Shown here in pieces: positions 1 to 8,356 of a stretch of DNA of 64,000 nt. A model generated the notes under the pieces. It saw nothing but the letters and a program-made list of their open reading frames with translations. It did not search any database and was not told where the DNA came from. Source of the DNA: UBA6107 sp964459385. Its GTDB lineage: Bacteria; Chloroflexota; Anaerolineae; Anaerolineales; Anaerolineaceae. The stretch's first letter is position 1, and every line of letters begins with the position of its first letter. The stretch spans positions 32,331-96,330 of the forward strand of contig CAYWLG010000011.1 of NCBI GenBank assembly GCA_964459385.1, written 5' to 3'. The position numbers and the translations under genes were made by a program.

Positions 1-335
1 GCCAGGTTGGCATCATTGCCAAGATAGACGGGCACATGGAATTGATCGCGCAAGATCTGGGCAAGCGGCAGATCTTTCCAGCCGGGGATGTTGGGGGCGG
101 TGACCACGATGCCGGCCTCCGGTTCAAGGTAACCCGGGGCAGCGATTGCAATGGAAGTGATCACATCATCGGCAGGCCAAATTTCTTTGAGAAGGCCGAT
201 CAGGCGCTCTACAGGGGTCTGATTTTCTCCCTGCGTTTTGATCTTTTTCTCCAGAATCGGCTTCATGCTATCTTCATTGAAGATAGCGACTCTAATTTGG
301 GTTCCACCCACATCTACGGCAACGAATTTTCTCAT
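1..335 (-). CDS. ROK-family sugar kinase / glucokinase, N-terminal part (cut by window edge)
   Basis: Reading the minus strand from the ATG at 335 gives an open frame that runs off the window after about 111 residues. It starts MRKFVAVDVGGTQIRVAIF, the phosphate-1 loop (DxGGT) of the ROK/hexokinase ATPase fold. A region with APGYLEPEAG and APNIPGW follows, then YLGNDANLA, the asparagine-aspartate motif that positions the sugar and the catalytic aspartate in ROK glucokinases. The likely reaction is ATP-dependent phosphorylation of glucose or an amino sugar in the cytoplasm. It is divergent from yvcK, with 68 bases between the two starts. The C-terminal half, including the zinc motif used to separate kinases from ROK repressors, lies outside the window. 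No N-terminal helix-turn-helix is present, which favours a kinase. Confidence 0.85.
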   Translation of the reverse strand, partial: MRKFVAVDVGGTQIRVAIFNEDSMKPILEKKIKTQGENQTPVERLIGLLKEIWPADDVITSIAIAAPGYLEPEAGIVVTAPNIPGWKDLPLAQILRDQFHVPVYLGNDANL

Positions 336-403
336 CGGCGCAATTATAGCATGAGATCAACTGAATTGACGCAAATCTAAAACACTGCTATTATTCAAGG
401 CAT

Positions 404-1756
404 ATGCGCCCATCTCGAAGGCATTGGTTTCAACGTGCATACCAAACGGTGTATCGTACACTGCGCTGGTTTGTTCCTGGCATTGGGGTAAAACGCTGGG
501 TTTTGGTCATTCTGATCGGGACAACATTTCTAGGCCTCGGTTTTGCAGTATTGGTATTGGATGTCTATCGCACGGCACCTGAATCCTGGTGGCTGCCAGT
601 TATTTCATTTCTCTCACTGCGCTTTCTGGATCGCCCCCTGCGGGCGCTTATTTTTGGCTCGATCGGGGTTGGCCTGATCATCTGGGGCATTGTTAAGCTG
701 AATCGAACGCTGCTGAGGCCGTTTCTGGCACCCGGCAAGGATGTGATCGATACGGTTTCAGATTTTCGCCGCCGTGAACGCGGCCCGCGTATTGTGGTCA
801 TTGGCGGCGGCACCGGGCTTTCGGCTCTGCTGCGTGGTCTAAAAGAATATTCCCGTAATATCACGGCCATCGTGACCGTTGCCGACGACGGGGGGTCTTC
901 GGGTGAATTACGCAAGCGCATTGGCATTTTGCCCCCCGGCGATATCCGCAACTGTTTGACGGCGCTCTCAAACGATGAAGAGATGCTGACGCAGATCTTT
1001 CAATATCGTTTTGCCACCAACATGGGGTTGAACGGACATTCGCTAGGCAACTTATTGATCTCAGCCTTGACCGAGATCACTGGCAGTTTTGAAGATGCCA
1101 TTGCCGAGACAGGGCGTGTTTTGGCAGTGCAGGGGCAGGTGTTACCCTCCACTTTGCACAACATCAGTCTGGTGGCGGATGTGAAGCTCCCCGACAAAAA
1201 CGTGGAAGTGCGCATCAAGGGTGAAAGCCAGATTCCGAAGATCGGCGGACGGATTCGCCGCCTTTGGATCGAACCGGGCAACCCGGCTGCTTTTCCGCCG
1301 ACGTTGCAGGCCATCCTCAGCGCTGACCTGATCATCATCGGCCCGGGCAGCCTGTATACCAGCCTGGTAGCCAACCTGCTGGTGCCCGATCTTGTCCAGG
1401 CGTTGCGCGCCAGTCGGGCCTATAAGTTTTATGTCTGCAATGTGGCGACCCAACCCGGCGAAACGGATGAGTTTACCTGCGAAGATCACGTAGAAGTGAT
1501 CGATCGTCACATCGGCGCCCACATTTTTGATACAGTGATTTGTAATCGTCGCTTCGAAGGTACTTTACCAAACGATATTCATTGGGTATCATTGAATCAG
1601 GCCAGAGAAGCTGGTTACCCAATTTATCAGGCAGATTTGATCGACCCGGCAAACCCGTCTCGTCATGACTCGGCGAAATTGGCCAAGACTGTGATGGATC
1701 TGTATTATGAAAAAACGGGCCCTTTGAACCTGCGCGAAGAAAATTCATCATTATAG
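404..1756 (+). CDS. yvcK: YvcK-family protein (UDP-GlcNAc-binding gluconeogenesis factor) with N-terminal membrane anchor
   Basis: The 450-residue product has two hydrophobic helices (about residues 31-53 and 80-98) ahead of a complete YvcK/CofD-like domain. The domain starts with GGGTGLS (134-140), the nucleotide-sugar-binding loop of the family, followed by VADDGGSSG and the LPPGDIRNC segment. YvcK proteins bind UDP-N-acetylglucosamine and are needed for normal cell shape and growth on gluconeogenic carbon sources; no catalytic activity is firmly established. The membrane extension is absent from the Bacillus form. Its position directly upstream of gap and pgk links it to central carbon metabolism. 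The ATG start has no strong Shine-Dalgarno, but it is the only one that keeps the membrane segments. Confidence 0.88.
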   Translation: MRPSRRHWFQRAYQTVYRTLRWFVPGIGVKRWVLVILIGTTFLGLGFAVLVLDVYRTAPESWWLPVISFLSLRFLDRPLRALIFGSIGVGLIIWGIVKLNRTLLRPFLAPGKDVIDTVSDFRRRERGPRIVVIGGGTGLSALLRGLKEYSRNITAIVTVADDGGSSGELRKRIGILPPGDIRNCLTALSNDEEMLTQIFQYRFATNMGLNGHSLGNLLISALTEITGSFEDAIAETGRVLAVQGQVLPSTLHNISLVADVKLPDKNVEVRIKGESQIPKIGGRIRRLWIEPGNPAAFPPTLQAILSADLIIIGPGSLYTSLVANLLVPDLVQALRASRAYKFYVCNVATQPGETDEFTCEDHVEVIDRHIGAHIFDTVICNRRFEGTLPNDIHWVSLNQAREAGYPIYQADLIDPANPSRHDSAKLAKTVMDLYYEKTGPLNLREENSSL

Positions 1757-1760
1757 TTGA

Positions 1761-1789
1761 TTTCAATCCATGTCTAGACATGGTAAAAT
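1761..1789 (+). promoter_or_regulatory. gap promoter with perfect palindrome in the spacer
   Basis: A perfect 16-base palindrome, CCATGTCTAGACATGG (1768-1783), sits between TTTCAA (1761-1766) and TAAAAT (1784-1789). These two hexamers are 17 bases apart and make a plausible, imperfect sigma-70-type promoter. A protein bound to the dyad would cover the spacer, so a repressor of the glycolytic gap-pgk genes is the simplest reading. The regulator is unknown. The first codons of the longest open frame of gap overlap this site, which argues against the upstream start. Confidence 0.6.
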
Positions 1790-1817
1790 TTTGGTAAGAC
1801 ATCAAGGAGGATCTATT

Positions 1818-2870
1818 ATGACAGTAAAGGTTGGTATTAACGGATTCGGCCGCATTGGCCGACAGGTGTTGAAGGCAATCATTGAGCGTCACGGTTCTGA
1901 ATTGGAAGTCGTTGCGATCAATGATTTGTTCGATACCAAAACGAACGCTCATCTATTCAAGTACGATTCGAACTATGGCATTTTCCCAGGTACTGTTGAA
2001 GCAACTGAGAACAGCCTGATCATCGACGGCAAGACCATCAAAGTCTTCGCTGAAAAAGATCCCGGTGCCCTCCCCTGGAAAGACCTCGGTGTCGATATCG
2101 TTATTGAATCTACCGGCCTCTTCACCGATGCCGCTGGCGATCCTGCCAAAGGCAAACCCGGTGCTCGTGTCCACATTGAAAAAGGTGGCGCCAAGAAAGT
2201 GATCATCTCCGCTCCTGCCAAAAATGAAGACATCACCGTTGTTTTGGGCGTGAACGAAGACAAATACGATCCTGCCAAGCATCATGTGGTCTCCAATGCT
2301 TCCTGCACCACGAACTGCCTCGCTCCCGCAGCCAAGATCGTACACGATAAGTTCGGCATCATTCATGGTGTGATGACAACCATCCATTCTTACACCAATG
2401 ACCAGGTCATTCTGGATCAGGGTCACAAGAAGGAAATGCGCCGCTCTCGTGCAGCCGGCCAGAACATCATCCCCACCACCACCGGTGCAGCCAAAGCAGT
2501 TGCTCTGGTCATCCCTGAACTCAAGGGTAAATTCGACGGCTATTCTTTGCGCGTCCCGACCCCCACCGTCTCTATCGTTGACTTTGTAGCCAACATTGAG
2601 AAACCCACCACCAAAGAAGAACTCAATGCCGCCTTCGTTGAAGCTGCCAATGGCGCTTTGAAAGGCATTTTGGGTGTGACTGCTGGCGGATACAATGATC
2701 CTCTCGTCTCAATGGACTTCAAGGGCGATCCCCGCTCTTCCATCGTTGATCTTCCTACCAACATGGTCATGGATGGCAATCTGATCAAGGTTGTTACCTG
2801 GTACGATAATGAATGGGGTTACTCTTGCCGCACTTCCGACCTCGCGGCGCTGATGGCCAAGAGTCTCTAG
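1818..2870 (+). CDS. gap: Type I glyceraldehyde-3-phosphate dehydrogenase
   Basis: This 350-residue enzyme converts glyceraldehyde 3-phosphate, phosphate and NAD+ to 1,3-bisphosphoglycerate in glycolysis, and the reverse in gluconeogenesis. The N-terminal Rossmann motif INGFGRIGR and the acidic residue after the second strand (AINDLFD) indicate NAD preference. SNASCTTNCLAP carries the catalytic cysteine, and WYDNEWGYS closes the domain as in all family members. The start is the ATG preceded by AAGGAGG at 1804-1810. A longer reading frame begins 48 bases earlier but overlaps the promoter dyad. It is followed by pgk, after a hairpin-containing spacer. Confidence 0.97.
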   Translation: MTVKVGINGFGRIGRQVLKAIIERHGSELEVVAINDLFDTKTNAHLFKYDSNYGIFPGTVEATENSLIIDGKTIKVFAEKDPGALPWKDLGVDIVIESTGLFTDAAGDPAKGKPGARVHIEKGGAKKVIISAPAKNEDITVVLGVNEDKYDPAKHHVVSNASCTTNCLAPAAKIVHDKFGIIHGVMTTIHSYTNDQVILDQGHKKEMRRSRAAGQNIIPTTTGAAKAVALVIPELKGKFDGYSLRVPTPTVSIVDFVANIEKPTTKEELNAAFVEAANGALKGILGVTAGGYNDPLVSMDFKGDPRSSIVDLPTNMVMDGNLIKVVTWYDNEWGYSCRTSDLAALMAKSL

Positions 2871-2891
2871 TAAGAATTTCGAAGTAAACCC

Positions 2892-2940
2892 ACATGATGC
2901 GTAATCGACAATCCTTGATTGGTCCGGTTGCGCATCATGT
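2892..2940 (+). promoter_or_regulatory. Long hairpin in the gap-pgk spacer
   Basis: The arms ACATGATGCG (2892-2901) and CGCATCATGT (2931-2940) are perfectly complementary. The stem can continue inward through two G-U pairs to about 16 pairs. The apical part holds a second small stem, CAATC (2909-2913) with GATTG (2917-2921). No T-run follows, so it is not a standard intrinsic terminator. An mRNA processing or stability element that sets the gap to pgk ratio is the most likely role. Confidence 0.7.
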
Positions 2941-2963
2941 AGCATATAGGAGCGGAGGCTTAA

Positions 2964-4139
2964 ATGTTCAATAAGAAAACCATTCGTGATATCGATGTAA
3001 AAGGGAAGAAGGTTCTGGTTCGCGTAGACTTCAACGTTCCCTTGAAAGAATCTGGCGTGGGCGACGATACCCGTATCCGCGCCGCGCTGCCCACCATCCA
3101 ATACCTGTTGGATCAGGGCGCTGCTGTGATTCTTTGCTCTCACCTGGGTCGTCCCAAAGGGGGACCAGACCCCAAGTATTCAATGAAACCCGTTGCCGAA
3201 TACTTGAGCAACCTCATCAAGAAACCGGTGGCTTTTGCCCCCGATTGTGTTGGCCCCGAAGCTGAAGCCGCTGCCAAAGCTTTGAAGCCCGGAGATGTTC
3301 TTCTGCTCGAAAATACCCGATTCCATGCCGAAGAGGAAAAGAATGACCTCGATTTTGCCAAACAGCTTGCCTCGCTGGCGGATATGTTTGTCAACGATGC
3401 CTTCGGTACTGCTCACCGCGCCCATGCCTCTACAGAGGGCGTGACTCACTTCTTGCCCGGTGTGGCTGGCTTCTTGCTCGAAAAAGAGATCAAGTATCTT
3501 GGCCAGGCAGTGGCTGATCCGAAACGCCCCTTTGTGACCATTATGGGCGGCGCCAAGATCAGCGATAAGATCGGCGTGATCAAGAACCTGCTTGAAAAAG
3601 CCGACACCATCCTGATCGGCGGCGGAATGGCCAACACTTTCTTCAAGGCGCAGGGTTACCCCGTGGCGGACTCGCTGGTAGAGGACGAAGCCCTTGAGAC
3701 CGCAAAAGAACTGCTGAAAGTGGGCGGTTCTAAACTTCGCTTGCCCATTGATGTGGTGCTGGGCGATAAGTTCGATGCCGAAGCTGCCATCAAGACCATG
3801 CCGGTTGGCCCCATCCCCGATGGCTGGCGCATTCTGGATATCGGCCCCGAAACCATCAAATCTTATGGCAAAGTGATCGAAGCTGCCGGTACCGTGGTCT
3901 GGAACGGCCCTATGGGCGTGTTTGAATTCCCCAAGTTTGCAGTGGGCACCTACGGCATTGCCAAAGAAGTAGCAGCCAGCAACGCCATCAGCATCATCGG
4001 TGGCGGCGATTCGGTGGCGGCCATTCAGGAATCTGGACTTTCTGATAAAATTACTCATATCTCCACCGGTGGCGGGGCTTCGCTCGAAATGCTCGAAGGT
4101 CTTGACCTGCCCGGTGTAGCCGCGTTGCAAGATAAATAA
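2964..4139 (+). CDS. pgk: Phosphoglycerate kinase
   Basis: The 391-residue product transfers phosphate between 1,3-bisphosphoglycerate and ADP. Substrate-binding motifs are intact: RVDFNVPL near the N-terminus, CSHLGRPKG, and LLENTRFHAEEE. In the nucleotide domain GGAKISDKIGV, WNGPMGVFE and GGGDSVAA are present. Length and domain order match a normal monomeric bacterial enzyme with no fusion to triosephosphate isomerase. A purine-rich Shine-Dalgarno (GGAGCGGAGG) precedes the ATG. It is probably co-transcribed with gap. Confidence 0.97.
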   Translation: MFNKKTIRDIDVKGKKVLVRVDFNVPLKESGVGDDTRIRAALPTIQYLLDQGAAVILCSHLGRPKGGPDPKYSMKPVAEYLSNLIKKPVAFAPDCVGPEAEAAAKALKPGDVLLLENTRFHAEEEKNDLDFAKQLASLADMFVNDAFGTAHRAHASTEGVTHFLPGVAGFLLEKEIKYLGQAVADPKRPFVTIMGGAKISDKIGVIKNLLEKADTILIGGGMANTFFKAQGYPVADSLVEDEALETAKELLKVGGSKLRLPIDVVLGDKFDAEAAIKTMPVGPIPDGWRILDIGPETIKSYGKVIEAAGTVVWNGPMGVFEFPKFAVGTYGIAKEVAASNAISIIGGGDSVAAIQESGLSDKITHISTGGGASLEMLEGLDLPGVAALQDK

Positions 4140-4165
4140 TCTTTCAGTAAGTTCGGGGAGGGTGT

Positions 4166-4609
4166 ATGAAAAAGTGGCCTTGGTGGGTAAAAGCGTTGGT
4201 AGTGCTGGTCGTCTTATTCGGGCTTATTCAATTGATCCCGTATGGACACGACCATACCAATCCGGCAGTGGTAGCTGAACCGGTCTGGAATGCGCCCGCG
4301 ACTCGCGATCTGGCAGTGCGCGCTTGTTATGATTGTCATTCCAATGAAACGACGTACCCGTGGTACAGCAACGTTGCGCCGGTTTCCTGGTTGCTGGCAC
4401 ACGATATCGAAGAAGGACGCCAGAATATGAACTTCAGCGAATGGCCCTCCAGTTCTGTCGCCGGCCAGACGCTCTTTGGCGCCGCAGCTTTGATGGTGCA
4501 AAATGGCAAGATGCCGCCCGCACCCTACCTGCTGATGCACCCGACCGCGAACTTGAGCGCAGCCGAAAAAGACCAGTTGGTGCAGGGGTTCCAGAATTCG
4601 GCTCAATAG
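4166..4609 (+). CDS. Haem-binding domain protein, membrane anchored, CxxCH
   Basis: The 147-residue protein has a single N-terminal hydrophobic helix (about residues 8-25) that would anchor it with the rest outside the membrane. A single c-type haem motif, CYDCH (54-58), follows, in the context RACYDCHSNETTYPWYSN typical of the small 'haem_bd' family (Pfam Haem_bd). The function of this family is not established; a periplasmic or surface electron carrier or haem sensor is plausible. It lies 26 bases after pgk with a GGGAGGG ribosome site and may be the last gene of that operon. Confidence 0.8.
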   Translation: MKKWPWWVKALVVLVVLFGLIQLIPYGHDHTNPAVVAEPVWNAPATRDLAVRACYDCHSNETTYPWYSNVAPVSWLLAHDIEEGRQNMNFSEWPSSSVAGQTLFGAAALMVQNGKMPPAPYLLMHPTANLSAAEKDQLVQGFQNSAQ

Positions 4610-4723
4610 CAAAATTCTGCTTAATCTGGACAAATGGGGTGGGCTGGAGTAGAATTTGTTCGCCATCCGAAACAGTGCTTACCCTCGACCCTCGCACTGG
4701 ATTAAGGTTTTTGGAGGAATAAG

Positions 4724-4987
4724 TTGGCTAACATTAAGTCTGCAATCAAACGCAACAAGCAAAACGAAAAGAAGCGTGTTCGCAATCGTGTTTATCGTGG
4801 CATGGCCCGTACCTTCGTCAGCAAAGCCCGCAAGGCCATTGACGTAAAGGATACCGAAGCCGCTCAGGCTGCTACCCTCGAAGCCATCAGCGCTCTCGAT
4901 AAAGCTGCCCAGAAGGGTGTCATCCACAAGAACAATGCGGCTCGCCGCAAAAGTCGTTTGATGAAAAAGCTTGCTACGCTCAAGTAA
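4724..4987 (+). CDS. rpsT: 30S ribosomal protein S20
   Basis: The 87-residue product is basic and helical, starting MANIKSAIKRNKQNEKKR, the hallmark of S20. It binds 16S rRNA during 30S assembly. The start codon is TTG with GGAGG at 4713-4717. A UUG start is also found in E. coli rpsT, where it takes part in translational autoregulation; the same could apply here but is not shown by the sequence alone. The gene is monocistronic and is followed directly by an intrinsic terminator. Confidence 0.96.
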   Translation: MANIKSAIKRNKQNEKKRVRNRVYRGMARTFVSKARKAIDVKDTEAAQAATLEAISALDKAAQKGVIHKNNAARRKSRLMKKLATLK

Positions 4988-5008
4988 TTTCAGAAACGTT
5001 TGAAATGC

Positions 5009-5046
5009 AAAGCGAGTGGGAGAGTGATCTCCCACTTTTGCTTTTT
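5009..5046 (+). terminator. Intrinsic terminator of rpsT
   Basis: A nine-pair GC-rich stem, AGTGGGAGA (5015-5023) with TCTCCCACT (5028-5036), has a GTGA loop. Outer AAAGC/GCTTT pairs extend it, and it ends in a T-rich run. Confidence 0.9.
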
Positions 5047-5086
5047 AATCCCCAGAGGGGCCAGATTTCTATATTAATTGACCGTG

Positions 5087-5095
5087 TGATATAAT
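5087..5095 (+). promoter_or_regulatory. Extended -10 promoter of argS
   Basis: TGATATAAT matches the extended -10 consensus (TGnTATAAT) and lies 35 bases upstream of the argS start, with no convincing -35 at the right distance. It falls just after the rpsT terminator, consistent with an independent transcript. Confidence 0.6.
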
Positions 5096-5130
5096 CCTGA
5101 CGACACTAACGGAGGTAATGAGGTTCATTT

Positions 5131-6894
5131 ATGTTTGAGTCAGAGCAAAAAACGATCGAGACCATCATTCAGGCATATTGCAAAGAGAAGGGCTATCCCG
5201 AAATCGAATTGCGATGGGCCTGGATTCCGTTTAGTGGACGGTGGGGAATTTCGACCTCGTTTTTTCAACTGGCCTCTAAATCGTTCAACGGTGAAAAAGG
5301 GAACGTAAATGAACGCGCCCAGAGTATTGCCACTGACTTGTGCACGCGTTTGGATGCCCTTAAAGAGTTCGATAAAATCGAAGCCGTTAATGGGTATCTA
5401 AACCTGTTCTTCTCGCAGGGCGAGTATATGCAGCGGGTCATTGACACGGTGCTGGAGCAGGGAGAAGACTTTGGCCGCGGCGAACGAAATCACCAACAGT
5501 GGATGGTGGAATTCTCGCAGCCCAACACCCATAAAGCCTTTCATGTCGGCCATCTGCGCAGCGCGATCTTGGGCGATGTGCTGGCGCGCCTGCTCGACTT
5601 TGCCGGTTACGATGTGGTCCGTGCGAACTATCCCGGTGACATGGGTCTGCATGTGATCAAGTGGTTGTGGAACTATATGAACTTTCACATGGGCGAAAAA
5701 CCCGAAAAAGACCTGACCAAATGGATGGGCGCCATCTATACCGAGGCTTCGCGCCGTCTCGAAGAGAATCCCGATTATGAAACGGACGTACGTGCTTTAT
5801 ATGCCCGCTGGGATAAGCGTGACCCCGAAGTAGTGAAACTCTGGGAAGAGACGCGCGAATGGTCCCTCGAAGGCTTTCGCCAAATGTACGACCTGCTGGA
5901 TATCAAGTTCGACCGTTATTATTTCAACTCCATGTTTGAACACCCCGGCCGCGAAATGGTGGAAGAGCTGATCCAAAAAGGGATCGCTGAAGACGAACGC
6001 CCCAACGGCGGCGCGGTGGTGGTCAAGATCGATGAAAAGCTGGGCCTGAAGAACGAAAAATTCCGTGTTTTTGTCGTTCTGCGCTCTGACAGCACAGCTT
6101 TATATGCTACTGAAGACCTGGCCCTGGCAAGGCAAAAATTTACCGATTATCCAAATTTGCAGCGTTCTTTATATGTGGTAGATGTTCGTCAATCGCTGCA
6201 TTTTCAACAGTTGTTCAAGACCCTTGAACTGGATGGCTATGATTGGGCCACCCAATGCCAGCATGTTCCTTATGAGCTGGTCAACCTGCCCGGCAATGTG
6301 GTGATGGCTTCGCGTGATGGCACAGTGGTGTTTCTGGAAGACCTGATCCGTGAAGCGACCGAGCGCGCTTTGCAGGTGGTGCGCGAAAAGAACCCCGACC
6401 TGTCTGATGAGCAAAAGCTCAAGGTGGCACAGGCAGTGGGAATCGGCGCGATAAAGTACCCCATGCTTTCGCGTGAAAGCGCCAAAGTGGTCACCTTTGA
6501 CTGGAAATCCGCTTTGGATTTCAACGGTCAGGCAGCGCCTTATATTCAGTACGCTTACGTGCGAGCCAACAGCATTTTACGAAAATCTGGGGGAAATCTC
6601 CCCGCGTCATTGCAGCCGCAATATGAACTCAGTGAAGCTGAGATCACTCTGGTGGATCTCATCAGCCGATTGCCGAACGAAGTGCAAAAAGCTGCCAGAG
6701 ATCTTAAACCTTTAGTGATTAGCTCACTTGCTTTTGAACTGGCTCAAGCGTTTAATGATTTCTATGGGCAATGTCCGGTTCTCCAGGCAGAGGAGCCTGT
6801 GCGTAACATGCGGTTACGCCTGGTTGCCGCCGCCCGTCAGGCCATTGCCAATAGTTTGGCTATGCTGGGCATCACAGCCCCACAAGCGATGTGA
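5131..6894 (+). CDS. argS: Arginyl-tRNA synthetase
   Basis: The 587-residue class I synthetase charges tRNA-Arg. An N-terminal Add-1-type domain precedes the HIGH-like signature HVGHLRSAILGD, embedded in QPNTHKAFHVGHLRS as in other ArgRS. The KMSKS region appears as MASRDGTVVF. The C-terminal part carries FNGQAAPYIQYAYVRANSI, the start of the DALR anticodon-binding helical domain. GGAGG at 5111-5115 precedes the ATG by about 15 bases, a rather long spacing. A seven-codon frame opens at 5118 and overlaps the argS start, but it is too close to that Shine-Dalgarno to be confidently translated. Confidence 0.95.
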   Translation: MFESEQKTIETIIQAYCKEKGYPEIELRWAWIPFSGRWGISTSFFQLASKSFNGEKGNVNERAQSIATDLCTRLDALKEFDKIEAVNGYLNLFFSQGEYMQRVIDTVLEQGEDFGRGERNHQQWMVEFSQPNTHKAFHVGHLRSAILGDVLARLLDFAGYDVVRANYPGDMGLHVIKWLWNYMNFHMGEKPEKDLTKWMGAIYTEASRRLEENPDYETDVRALYARWDKRDPEVVKLWEETREWSLEGFRQMYDLLDIKFDRYYFNSMFEHPGREMVEELIQKGIAEDERPNGGAVVVKIDEKLGLKNEKFRVFVVLRSDSTALYATEDLALARQKFTDYPNLQRSLYVVDVRQSLHFQQLFKTLELDGYDWATQCQHVPYELVNLPGNVVMASRDGTVVFLEDLIREATERALQVVREKNPDLSDEQKLKVAQAVGIGAIKYPMLSRESAKVVTFDWKSALDFNGQAAPYIQYAYVRANSILRKSGGNLPASLQPQYELSEAEITLVDLISRLPNEVQKAARDLKPLVISSLAFELAQAFNDFYGQCPVLQAEEPVRNMRLRLVAAARQAIANSLAMLGITAPQAM

Positions 6895-6939
6895 AAATTG
6901 TCTTGTAGACCAAATTATTTAAAAGGAGATAACTAAAGT

Positions 6940-8262
6940 ATGACCCGAATCCGAACGTTAATTATGGGAGCCGCTGGACGCGATTTTCACAACTTCAATG
7001 TGTTCTTTCGCGACAATAACGATTATGAAGTAGTTGCTTTCACCGCAACGCAGATTCCCAATATCGAAGGCAGAAAATACCCTGCGGCGTTGGCCGGTTC
7101 TTTGTACCCCGCCGGAATTCCCATCTACCCTGAAAGCGATCTGGTCAAATTGATCAAAGACCTCAAGGTAGAGCAGGTCGTGTTTGCCTACAGCGATGTG
7201 CCGCATGAAGTTGTGATGCACAAGGCTTCCACCGTGATGGCGGCCGGCGCGGACTTCCGTTTGATGGGCTTGAACACCACCCAGATCAAATCGACCAAAC
7301 CGGTCGTTTCGATCTGCGCAGTGCGCACCGGCTCTGGCAAGAGCCAGACCACGCGTCGCGTAGCAGACATCCTCACCAAGATGGGCTATAAAGTGGCTGC
7401 GATTCGCCACCCGATGCCCTATGGTGATCTGGTCAAGCAGAAGGTGCAGCGCTTTGCCTCTTATGCCGACCTCGACAAACACGAATGCACCATTGAAGAG
7501 CGCGAAGAATACGAACCGCATCTGGATAACGGCGTGATCGTCTATGCCGGTGTGGATTACGAAGCCATTCTGCGCCAGGCCGAGCAGGAAGTGGATATCG
7601 TGCTCTGGGATGGCGGTAACAACGACTTCCCGTTCTACAAATCGGATCTGAACATCGTCGTTGCCGATCCGCATCGCCCGGGCCATGAAAAATCCTATCA
7701 TCCCGGCGAGACCAATGTGCGCATGGCGGACGTTTTCGTGATCAACAAGGTGGATACCGCTGACCCCGACAAAGTGATCGAGGTTCGCAATACCCTGCAT
7801 GAGTTGAATCCGAACGCCATCGTAATCGAAGGTGCCTCTCCTTTGTTTGTGGATGACCCCGATGCCATTCGTGGTAAACGTGTGCTCGTCATCGAAGACG
7901 GCCCCACCCTGACTCATGGTGAGATGGCCTACGGTGCCGGTTGGGTGGCTGCCCGCCGCTTTGGCGCCGGTGAGATCGTTGACCCGCGCCCGTTCGCGGT
8001 GGGCTCGATCCATGACACCTATGTCAAATATCCCAAGACCGGCACTATTTTGCCTGCGATGGGTTATGGCGATGCCATGGTCAAAGACCTGGAAAAGACC
8101 ATCAACAAAGCCGATGTTGATCTGGTCATCTCTGCGACCCCGATCGATCTGACCCGCATCATCAAAGTGAACAAGCCCATGCAGCGCGTTCGCTATGAAC
8201 TGCAAGAGATCGGCAAACCGAATCTTGAGGACATCCTCAAAGCGAAATTTGCCAAAAAGTAA
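6940..8262 (+). CDS. Cyclic 2,3-diphosphoglycerate synthetase-like P-loop GTPase
   Basis: The 440-residue protein belongs to the COG2403 family, whose characterised relative is archaeal cyclic-2,3-diphosphoglycerate synthetase. An N-terminal Rossmann-like part (TLIMGAAGRDFHNFN) is followed by a P-loop, VRTGSGKSQTTRR (about residues 127-139), then LWDGGNNDFPF and NKVDTADPDK, typical of a SIMIBI-class nucleotide switch. The bacterial members have no proven substrate. Cyclic-DPG is a known archaeal solute, so a role in a phosphoglycerate-derived metabolite is possible but unproven. A good AAGGAG precedes the ATG. It lies between argS and obgE on the same strand and is followed by a terminator. 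Confidence 0.8.
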   Translation: MTRIRTLIMGAAGRDFHNFNVFFRDNNDYEVVAFTATQIPNIEGRKYPAALAGSLYPAGIPIYPESDLVKLIKDLKVEQVVFAYSDVPHEVVMHKASTVMAAGADFRLMGLNTTQIKSTKPVVSICAVRTGSGKSQTTRRVADILTKMGYKVAAIRHPMPYGDLVKQKVQRFASYADLDKHECTIEEREEYEPHLDNGVIVYAGVDYEAILRQAEQEVDIVLWDGGNNDFPFYKSDLNIVVADPHRPGHEKSYHPGETNVRMADVFVINKVDTADPDKVIEVRNTLHELNPNAIVIEGASPLFVDDPDAIRGKRVLVIEDGPTLTHGEMAYGAGWVAARRFGAGEIVDPRPFAVGSIHDTYVKYPKTGTILPAMGYGDAMVKDLEKTINKADVDLVISATPIDLTRIIKVNKPMQRVRYELQEIGKPNLEDILKAKFAKK

Positions 8263-8274
8263 TCCGTGACTCCT

Positions 8275-8340
8275 AAATCAGGAATTGGTGTAAACTGTTC
8301 ATGGGTGAACCGCCCACAGCCAGCCAATTCCTGATTTTTT
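8275..8340 (+). terminator. Intrinsic terminator with long loop
   Basis: A perfect 14-pair stem, AAATCAGGAATTGG (8275-8288) with CCAATTCCTGATTT (8324-8337), closes a 35-base loop that contains a small TGGG/CCCA hairpin. T residues follow. It ends only about 17 bases before the obgE start, so obgE is transcribed either by read-through or from a promoter inside the loop. Confidence 0.8.
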
Positions 8341-8356
8341 ACGAAAGAATCTACTT

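Noticed and set aside
36..380. 114-codon plus-strand frame at the window start
   Set aside because: The minus strand reads a clear ROK kinase N-terminus here.
5078..5083. TTGACC as -35 of argS
   Set aside because: It is only six bases from the -10, so it cannot work as a -35 for that box.
5118..5138. Seven-codon frame overlapping the argS start
   Set aside because: It starts only two bases after the Shine-Dalgarno, too close to be confident of translation.
6958..8205. 415-codon frame on the minus strand
   Set aside because: Antisense to the CpgS-like GTPase.
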